Positions 6,532 through 11,272 of a stretch of 11,272 nt of DNA are shown one piece after another. The notes under the pieces are model-generated. The model had not been told where the DNA came from. It was given only the letters and a program-made list of their open reading frames with translations, and did not search any database. Numbering within the stretch: the stretch's first letter is position 1; each line of letters opens with the position of its first letter. Origin of the DNA: Oscillospiraceae bacterium. GTDB taxonomy: Bacteria; Bacillota_A; Clostridia; Oscillospirales; Ruminococcaceae. Where the stretch lies: positions 1 through 11,272 of the forward strand of contig JAGBFE010000124.1 of NCBI GenBank assembly GCA_018109965.1. The letters are read 5' to 3'. The position numbers and the translations under genes are program-made.

Positions 6532-6558
6532 CAAAAGTTTATTGTTACGAAACTTTTG
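6532..6558 (+). promoter_or_regulatory. Candidate operator copy 3 (inverted repeat upstream of the NSS promoter)
   Basis: CAAAAGTTT (6532-6540) and AAACTTTTG (6550-6558) are perfect nine-base inverted arms around a nine-base spacer. The right arm lies in TTACGAAACTTTT, the third copy of the shared motif. It ends 5 bases before the candidate -35 of the transporter promoter. No T tract follows, and dyad symmetry next to a divergent HTH gene suggests a protein binding site rather than a terminator. Confidence 0.5.
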
Positions 6559-6563
6559 TCGAT

Positions 6564-6592
6564 TTGTCGTTACGTTTGTTTTGTTCTATAAT
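6564..6592 (+). promoter_or_regulatory. Promoter of the NSS transporter gene
   Basis: A perfect TATAAT at 6587-6592 has TTGTCG at 6564-6569 as a four-of-six -35 with 17-base spacing. Transcription would start near 6599, about 32 bases before the ATG. Confidence 0.6.
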
Positions 6593-6630
6593 CTAACTCG
6601 TATTTGATTAAAGCAAAAGGGGAAAGTATT

Positions 6631-8049
6631 ATGGAAACAAAAAACAAAGGCGGATTTACAGGGTCAATAGGGTTTGTACTTGCCGCAGCGGGCAGCGCCG
6701 TAGGAGTGGGCAACATCTGGCGCTTTCCGTATCTTGCAGCGAGGGACGGAGGCGGTCTTTTTATACTGGTTTATCTGGTGCTTGTTGTAACCTTTGGGTT
6801 TTCTTTGCTGGTTACAGATATAGCAATAGGGCGCAAGACGGGCAAAAATGCTTTGGAAGCCTTTGGCGCAATCGATAAAAAATGGGATTTCCTTGGCAAA
6901 ATCACTTTTGTTATCCCTGCAATAATTATGACATATTACGGTGTTATAGGCGGATGGGTGCTCAAATATATTGTTGCCTTTGTAACAGGCAATGCTGCAG
7001 GTACAGCACAGGACGGTTATTTTACAGGCTTTATAACAAGCCAGATTTCGCCAATAGTATATATGCTGATATTTATGGCATTTACGGCCCTTGTGGTGTA
7101 TGCAGGTGTTGACAAAGGTATCGAAAAATTTTCAAAACTTGTAATGCCTGGGCTTATTTTTATGGTAATCGGCATTGCTGTGTTCTCTCTTACACTCAGA
7201 CACACAGATGCAAACGGAATTACCCGCACAGGTATGCAGGGGCTTGCTGTTTATCTCATTCCCGACTTTACGGGGCTTACCGTTTCAAAATTTCTCAATA
7301 TTCTGCTTGATACAATGAGTCAGCTGTTCTTTTCTCTCAGTGTGTCTATGGGTATTATGATTACATACGGTTCATATGTTAAAAAGGATGTTGACCTTAA
7401 CAAATCCATCACGCAGATAGAAATTTTTGACACAGGTGTCGCACTGCTTGCAGGCGTGATGATAATCCCTGCAGTTTATGTATTTATGGGCAAAGAAGGG
7501 ATGACTTCTGGTCCAAGTCTTATGTTTATCGCACTGCCAAAGGTTTTTCAGGCTATGGGCACTGCAGGTACAATAGTAGGCATTATATTTTTTGTTATGG
7601 TTGCTTTTGCGGCGCTTACTTCCTGTGTTTCCATTATGGAGACTTTGGTTGCAGGCTGTATGAGTATGTTTAAATCTGAACGCAAAAAAACAAGCCTTGT
7701 AATTGCAGTTGTTTATGCTGTTCTGGCGGCAGTTATATGCCTTGGCTACAATGTGTTTTACTTTGAAGTTACATTGCCAAACGGTGCTGTACAGCAGCAG
7801 CTGCTGGATGTTATGGACTACATCAGCAACAGTTTTCTTATGCCGCTTATTGCTCTTATCACCAGCATTTTTGTCGGCTGGGTTATCAAACCAAAATGGA
7901 TTAGTGACGAAATGCAGCTTAACGGCGAAAACTTCGGCAGAAAAAATATGTATACCGTTATGGTAAAATACATAACTCCTGTTATTATGGCTGTTCTGTT
8001 TGTACAGTCAACAGGGCTTCTCAATATGATTATCAATATATTCAGATAA
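6631..8049 (+). CDS. Sodium-dependent transporter of the NSS (SNF/LeuT) family
   Basis: A 472-residue membrane protein with about 11 hydrophobic segments, typical of bacterial NSS carriers such as MhsT and Tyt1, which import amino acids or related amines with sodium. The TM1 signature GSAVGVGNIWRFPYL (21-35) includes N28 and R31, matching LeuT N27 and R30. TM3 has Y103 in TYYGVIGGW, matching the substrate-contacting LeuT Y108. TM6 has QLFFSLSVSMGIMITYGSY (231-249). TM8 has ALTS (328-331), matching the LeuT Na2 residues T354/S355. D267 in TM7 lies near where chloride-independent bacterial members keep an acidic residue. The ATG at 6631 follows AAAGGGGAAAG near 6616; an in-frame TTG at 6604 would overlap that site. 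The substrate is unknown. Regulation by the divergent XRE protein is likely. Confidence 0.93.
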   Translation: METKNKGGFTGSIGFVLAAAGSAVGVGNIWRFPYLAARDGGGLFILVYLVLVVTFGFSLLVTDIAIGRKTGKNALEAFGAIDKKWDFLGKITFVIPAIIMTYYGVIGGWVLKYIVAFVTGNAAGTAQDGYFTGFITSQISPIVYMLIFMAFTALVVYAGVDKGIEKFSKLVMPGLIFMVIGIAVFSLTLRHTDANGITRTGMQGLAVYLIPDFTGLTVSKFLNILLDTMSQLFFSLSVSMGIMITYGSYVKKDVDLNKSITQIEIFDTGVALLAGVMIIPAVYVFMGKEGMTSGPSLMFIALPKVFQAMGTAGTIVGIIFFVMVAFAALTSCVSIMETLVAGCMSMFKSERKKTSLVIAVVYAVLAAVICLGYNVFYFEVTLPNGAVQQQLLDVMDYISNSFLMPLIALITSIFVGWVIKPKWISDEMQLNGENFGRKNMYTVMVKYITPVIMAVLFVQSTGLLNMIINIFR

Positions 8050-8054
8050 AAAAA

Positions 8055-8084
8055 CAGGGTGTTCCGTAAAAATGGAACACCCTG
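8055..8084. terminator. Bidirectional terminator between the NSS and MoaE-like genes
   Basis: CAGGGTGTTCC (8055-8065) and GGAACACCCTG (8074-8084) form a perfect eleven-pair stem with an eight-base loop. On the minus strand it is followed by seven T residues, which overlap the NSS stop codon on the other strand. On the plus strand a weaker CTATATTTTA follows. It serves the MoaE-like gene strongly and the NSS gene probably. Confidence 0.88.
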
Positions 8085-8094
8085 CTATATTTTA

Positions 8095-8490
8095 TCAGTA
8101 TATTTCTTTTTCAACTACACATTCGTTTTTGATTTTGCTAACGAGAAACTGCAGTCCGTCAACAACGTGTGGGCGGATATCGCCGCCGATAAGCACATAC
8201 ATAATGTCATCACCAACATTGAGCAGACCTTCGTTTATCCACACTTTTATATAGAGCACACCCGGCTGTTTGTATGCTTCGGCAATTGCGTTTTCCAGCT
8301 TCTCTTTATCGTAGGAAAAATCCATACCTACAACAGGTTTTGTGTTTTCTTCGTTATAACGTACTTTGGCCTTTGCGGTTTCTCTCACAACACCGTTGTG
8401 AACAAGATACATGCCCACATTTGGTGCACTTGGATGGCTTTTTGCTTCTTTAAGCCAGTCGTTTATTGATGGTACAGCTTTTTTGTTCAT
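8095..8490 (-). CDS. moaE: MoaE-like protein (molybdopterin synthase large-subunit family)
   Basis: A 131-residue cytosolic protein. MoaE, with the sulfur carrier MoaD, inserts dithiolene sulfur into precursor Z to make molybdopterin. Residues important in E. coli MoaE line up: the G-x-V-R turn (G33, V35, R36), R106 in GGDIRPHVVDGLQF for R104, and K121 and K128 in SKIKNECVVEKE for catalytic K119 and K126. The 15- and 7-residue spacings are the same. GDDIMYVLIGG (93-103) matches the strand before the active site. The first 25 residues (INDWLKEAKSHPSA) differ from classical MoaE. AAGGAG (8503-8498) sets the start. No moaA, moaC, moaD, mogA or molybdoenzyme gene is nearby, so whether it still makes molybdopterin is open. 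Confidence 0.75.
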   Translation of the reverse strand: MNKKAVPSINDWLKEAKSHPSAPNVGMYLVHNGVVRETAKAKVRYNEENTKPVVGMDFSYDKEKLENAIAEAYKQPGVLYIKVWINEGLLNVGDDIMYVLIGGDIRPHVVDGLQFLVSKIKNECVVEKEIY

Positions 8491-8519
8491 AACAATTCTC
8501 CTTGCAGTTGATTAAAAAT

Positions 8520-8548
8520 ATTATAAATCAATTATAAAGTATTTACAA
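8520..8548 (-). promoter_or_regulatory. Promoter of the MoaE-like gene
   Basis: On the minus strand TTGTAA (8548-8543) and a perfect TATAAT (8525-8520) are 17 bases apart. A second TATAAT lies at 8536-8531 without a good -35. I see no molybdenum-cofactor riboswitch-like sequence in the short leader. Confidence 0.5.
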
Positions 8549-8604
8549 CGTATTTTATATAATTCATACATTGTGCCTGATGAAAGATTTAAACGGCAAT
8601 ATGT

Positions 8605-8633
8605 TTTACTTTTATATCCATATGCTTTATAAT
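8605..8633 (+). promoter_or_regulatory. Promoter of the MATE transporter gene
   Basis: TTTACT (8605-8610) and a perfect TATAAT (8628-8633) are 17 bases apart, placing the start near 8640, about 35 bases before the ATG. Confidence 0.55.
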
Positions 8634-8674
8634 ATTACAGTAAATAAAACAGACATTTTAAAGGATGCTATTAT

Positions 8675-10009
8675 ATGATAAGCAACGGACAAAAAAATGA
8701 AAACATTGCACTGACGCTTGTAAAGTTCTGCACACCGCTTATACTTACAGGCATTCTGCAGCAGCTTTACAACTGGGCAGATGCATTTATTGTGGGCAAC
8801 GTCATTGGCGAAAAAGCACTTGCTGCAGTAGGTGCGGTAAGTTCCGTCAGCAATTTTTACATTATGGCAATCACAGGCTTTACAACGGGGATAGCAATAC
8901 TGATTGCCCAAAAATTCGGCAGCGGCGAAACCGAACAGGTCAGCCGTATTCTTTCCACATTTGTGATAGTTTTGGGTGCAGCAGTAACAATAATATCCGT
9001 TGTTGCATTTTTTGCGGCAAAACCGTTGCTGACTGTTATGGATACCCCGTCAGATATTTTTGACTGGTCAAAAACTTACCTGCAGATTATAACAATAGGT
9101 GTGCCGTTTCTGGCAATGTACAATCTTTATGCAGCAACCCTGCGTTCGGTAGGTGACAGCCGTGCCCCGTTTTTTGCAGTGTTGGTTTCTTCTGTGGTAA
9201 ATGTGATATTGGATATAATTTTTGTTGCATTGTTCAACTGGGGTGTTGCAGGTGCTGCATTTGCAACAATTATTGCACAGGCTTCAATGACAGTTTTTAT
9301 TATAATCTACGGCATCAGAAAGCACGAAATTATAAGATTTAAAACCGACAGCACAATGTTTCACAGGGATTGCGTTGGCAAAAGCCTGTCCTTTGGCACT
9401 CCGCCAATGCTGCAGTCCTGCATAAATTCCTTTGGCAATATGATTCTGCAGGGATTTATGAACGGCTTTGGCACAGCAACCGTTGCTGCAGTTACAACAG
9501 CATACAGGGTGGATTGTATAGCGCTGCTTCCTGTAATAAATCTTGGTTCGGGCATTTCAACCCTTGTAGCACAAAGCTATGGCGCAAAGGACACAAAAAG
9601 GGCAAAAAAGGTATTCACAACAGGTGTTCTTATAATGATTCCCATAGCGTTGACACTTACCTTTGTGGTGGTTCTTTTTGGCGGCAAAATGATTGAAATT
9701 TTTGGTGCAGGGGAGGAAGTTGTTGCAATAGGCACAAACTTTTTCCGTTCCCTTGCAAGATTTTATGTGATTTACGGCCTCGCAATGGCGTGCCGCGGGT
9801 ATATTGAAGGTCTTGGCGAGGTTGTCTATTCCAGTATTATCGGTGTGTCAGCTCTTGGCATTAGAATAATCTGTTCCTACCTGCTCAAAGGAGTTTTTGA
9901 CAATATGGTTATTGCGTATGCAGAGGGCATATCCTGGGCAGTTCTGCTTATGCTGTTTGTACTGCGCATAGCAATTAAAAACAGAAAAACACAAAACATC
10001 CTGCAATAA
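8675..10009 (+). CDS. MATE-family multidrug/metabolite efflux transporter
   Basis: A 444-residue protein with about 12 membrane helices in two six-helix halves, the standard MATE length. The amino terminus has the family pattern TPLILTGILQQLYNWADAFI (20-39), followed by VGNVIGEKALAAVGAVSS and, near residue 165, YAATLRSVGDSRAPFF. The start of the second half shows GTPPMLQSCINSFGNMILQG around residues 241-260. MATE proteins export cationic drugs, flavin-like compounds or other metabolites in exchange for sodium or protons; the substrate cannot be told from sequence. AAGGA at 8661-8665 precedes the ATG. Only 61 bases without a convincing terminator separate it from the ribokinase gene, so read-through is possible. 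Confidence 0.95.
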   Translation: MISNGQKNENIALTLVKFCTPLILTGILQQLYNWADAFIVGNVIGEKALAAVGAVSSVSNFYIMAITGFTTGIAILIAQKFGSGETEQVSRILSTFVIVLGAAVTIISVVAFFAAKPLLTVMDTPSDIFDWSKTYLQIITIGVPFLAMYNLYAATLRSVGDSRAPFFAVLVSSVVNVILDIIFVALFNWGVAGAAFATIIAQASMTVFIIIYGIRKHEIIRFKTDSTMFHRDCVGKSLSFGTPPMLQSCINSFGNMILQGFMNGFGTATVAAVTTAYRVDCIALLPVINLGSGISTLVAQSYGAKDTKRAKKVFTTGVLIMIPIALTLTFVVVLFGGKMIEIFGAGEEVVAIGTNFFRSLARFYVIYGLAMACRGYIEGLGEVVYSSIIGVSALGIRIICSYLLKGVFDNMVIAYAEGISWAVLLMLFVLRIAIKNRKTQNILQ

Positions 10010-10070
10010 CAGGTATAAACTGAAATTATCAGCACTTAAAACAATATCCCGGACACAGAAAGGGAAAACT

Positions 10071-10964
10071 ATGAAAATATTGAATATCGGTTCAATGAAC
10101 CTTGATTTCGTCTACACAATGGACCATATTGTACGCCCTGGCGAAACACAGTCTGCCACACAGATGAACGTTTTTATCGGCGGCAAAGGCATGAATCAGT
10201 CGGTTGCAATAGCCAAAGCAGGCGGTGATGTATGGCACTGCGGCCTTATTGGTGAAGATGGAAAACCATTTATTGATTGCTGCAAGGAATATGGCGTAAA
10301 AAGCGAATTTATCAGAACAACTGACGGCAAAACAGGCCACGCAATAATCCAGCTGGATAAAGATGCACAGAACAGTATAATGCTGTTTGGCGGTGCAAAT
10401 CAAAAGTTTACCGAAGACTTTGTTGATGAAGTTTTATCCCGTTTTGAAAATGGAGATATCCTTGTTCTGCAAAACGAAATCAATCTTATGCCATATATCG
10501 TGGACAAGGCATACAGCAAAGGTATGTTTATTGTGCTTAATCCGTCGCCGTTCAACGAAAAACTTAACGATGTTGATATGTCAAAAATCGGTCTGTTTAT
10601 GATAAACGAAATTGAGGGCGAACAGATAACAGGTCACAGCAGCCCTGATGAAATTATAAATATTATGCTCAAAAAATACCCGCCAGCAAAAATTGTTCTC
10701 ACTCTGGGAGCACAAGGGGCATATTATGCCGACACAGAACAAAAGATATTCCAGCCTGCAGTTAAAGTGTCTGCGGTGGATACTACAGCGGCCGGGGATA
10801 CCTTTACAGGTTATTTTGTCACCGCAATGGCAGAGAATATGCCTGTGGAACAGGCAATGAAGCTGTGTGCGGCGGCATCAGCTGTTGCAGTTACACGCAA
10901 AGGTGCAGCACCGTCAGTCCCGGTGAGAGAAGAAGCTGAACAGATGCTCAAAACACTTGCATAA
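10071..10964 (+). CDS. rbsK: Ribokinase (PfkB-family sugar kinase)
   Basis: A 297-residue cytosolic kinase that phosphorylates ribose at O5 with ATP, feeding the pentose phosphate pathway. Ribokinase motifs are present throughout: GSMNLD (7-12) with N10 and D12, GGKGMNQSVA (37-46), E136 in LQNEIN, the NxxE phosphate/metal motif N179-E182, TLGAQGAYYA (211-220), the PfkB signature 2 DTTAAGDTFTGYF (237-249) with catalytic D243, and VTRKGAAPSVPVREE (274-288), nearly identical to the same region of E. coli RbsK. The ribose-contacting residues match by my alignment, which favours ribokinase over fructokinase or a nucleoside kinase. AAAGGG at 10059-10064 precedes the ATG. No ribose ABC transporter or rbsD is present. 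A phosphatase gene follows after 43 bases. Confidence 0.88.
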   Translation: MKILNIGSMNLDFVYTMDHIVRPGETQSATQMNVFIGGKGMNQSVAIAKAGGDVWHCGLIGEDGKPFIDCCKEYGVKSEFIRTTDGKTGHAIIQLDKDAQNSIMLFGGANQKFTEDFVDEVLSRFENGDILVLQNEINLMPYIVDKAYSKGMFIVLNPSPFNEKLNDVDMSKIGLFMINEIEGEQITGHSSPDEIINIMLKKYPPAKIVLTLGAQGAYYADTEQKIFQPAVKVSAVDTTAAGDTFTGYFVTAMAENMPVEQAMKLCAAASAVAVTRKGAAPSVPVREEAEQMLKTLA

Positions 10965-11007
10965 TTTTAAATATAAAGCTAAAACTTTGTTTTCAGGAGA
11001 GAAATAT

Positions 11008-11272
11008 ATGAAAAAAGTACTGTTTATCTGCCACGGAAACATCTGCCGCAGTCCTATGGCAGAGTTTATATTCAAGGATATGGTGGTAAAAAGGGGACTG
11101 ACGGATAATTTTTATATCGAGTCCTGCGCCACAAGCACCGAAGAAATATGGAACGGTGTGGGTAATCCTGTTTATCCGCCTGCAAAACGAGAACTTGCAA
11201 AACACGGCATAAATTGCGAAGGCAAGCGTGCCCGCCAGGTTACAAAAGCTGATTATGACAAATTTGACATTC
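11008..11272 (+). CDS. Low-molecular-weight protein tyrosine phosphatase (5' part, cut by window end)
   Basis: The reading frame from the ATG at 11008 is open to the window edge, 88 codons of a family normally near 150 residues. The P-loop is at the amino terminus, VLFICHGNICRSPMAE (4-19), giving the CX5RS signature with nucleophile C8 and R14. SCATSTEEIWNGVGNPVYPPA then matches the substrate-binding region of bacterial LMW-PTPs. The catalytic Asp loop would lie beyond the window. These cytosolic enzymes dephosphorylate phosphotyrosine, often on polysaccharide-control kinases; arginine-phosphate phosphatases share the fold. AGGAGA at 10995-11000 sets the start. It lies 43 bases after rbsK with no terminator between them. 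Confidence 0.93.
   Translation, partial: MKKVLFICHGNICRSPMAEFIFKDMVVKRGLTDNFYIESCATSTEEIWNGVGNPVYPPAKRELAKHGINCEGKRARQVTKADYDKFDI

Noticed and set aside
8059..8469. A 136-codon plus-strand frame opposite the MoaE-like gene
   Set aside because: It begins inside the bidirectional terminator and is Phe/Cys/His-rich; the minus-strand protein has conserved MoaE residues and a ribosome binding site.
10000..10013. CCTG-CAATAA-CAGG hairpin at the end of the MATE gene
   Set aside because: The stem has only four pairs and no T tract follows, so I do not call a terminator.
10975..10996. Possible terminator between rbsK and the phosphatase gene (AAAG...CTTT followed by GTTTT)
   Set aside because: The stem is only four weak pairs; read-through into the phosphatase gene is more likely.
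1..11272. CRISPR array, insertion sequence, prophage, toxin-antitoxin or tRNA genes
   Set aside because: I looked for regular direct repeats, terminal inverted repeats, transposase motifs and cloverleaf arms and saw none that hold up by eye.

Overview
The window looks like a chromosomal segment of a low-GC Gram-positive anaerobe, most likely a clostridial Firmicute of the Oscillospiraceae/Ruminococcaceae kind. The grounds are AT-rich intergenic DNA, AGGAG-type ribosome binding sites, TTGACA/TATAAT promoters, FMN and SAM-I riboswitches that each act through a terminator hairpin, an ECF-type RibU, and an XRE regulator next to a short bacterial NSS transporter. The genus assignment is inference. 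I see no insertion sequence, phage gene, CRISPR array, rRNA or tRNA. The content is mostly housekeeping and transport.

Layout. (1) 1-1013, minus: 3'-truncated MscS-type mechanosensitive channel gene, promoter at 1036-1064. (2) 1014-1373 is the only gene-free stretch above 300 bases. It is fully occupied by the mscS-family promoter and, facing the other way, the ribU promoter, an FMN riboswitch and its terminator. (3) 1374-1967 ribU, followed after 8 bases by a near-perfect promoter, a SAM-I riboswitch with terminator, and metK (2219-3364), which ends at a strong hairpin. (4) 3525-5598: a two-gene unit of UDP-galactopyranose mutase (glf) and a sugar-phosphate nucleotidyltransferase, probably for surface polysaccharide precursors. 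(5) 5694-6416, minus: XRE-type regulator with an unrecognised C-terminal domain, divergent from a sodium-dependent NSS amino-acid-type transporter (6631-8049). The 214-base space between them carries three copies of an ACGAAACT motif that look like operators. (6) 8095-8490, minus: a MoaE-like protein, divergent from a MATE efflux transporter (8675-10009). (7) 10071-10964 ribokinase (rbsK) and 11008 to the window end, a low-molecular-weight protein tyrosine phosphatase, both possibly read through from the MATE gene.

How it fits together. The left part is cofactor homeostasis under direct metabolite control: riboflavin uptake sensed by FMN, SAM synthesis sensed by SAM. The middle makes UDP-sugar precursors. 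The right part is a set of small transport and metabolism units separated by divergent promoters and by two hairpins placed to terminate converging genes from both sides.

I did not find a clearly new multi-gene system. The least explained items are the XRE regulator with its repeated operator motif, the MoaE-like gene without any molybdopterin neighbours, and the tight ribU/metK arrangement in which a SAM-controlled terminator is the only visible terminator for ribU.
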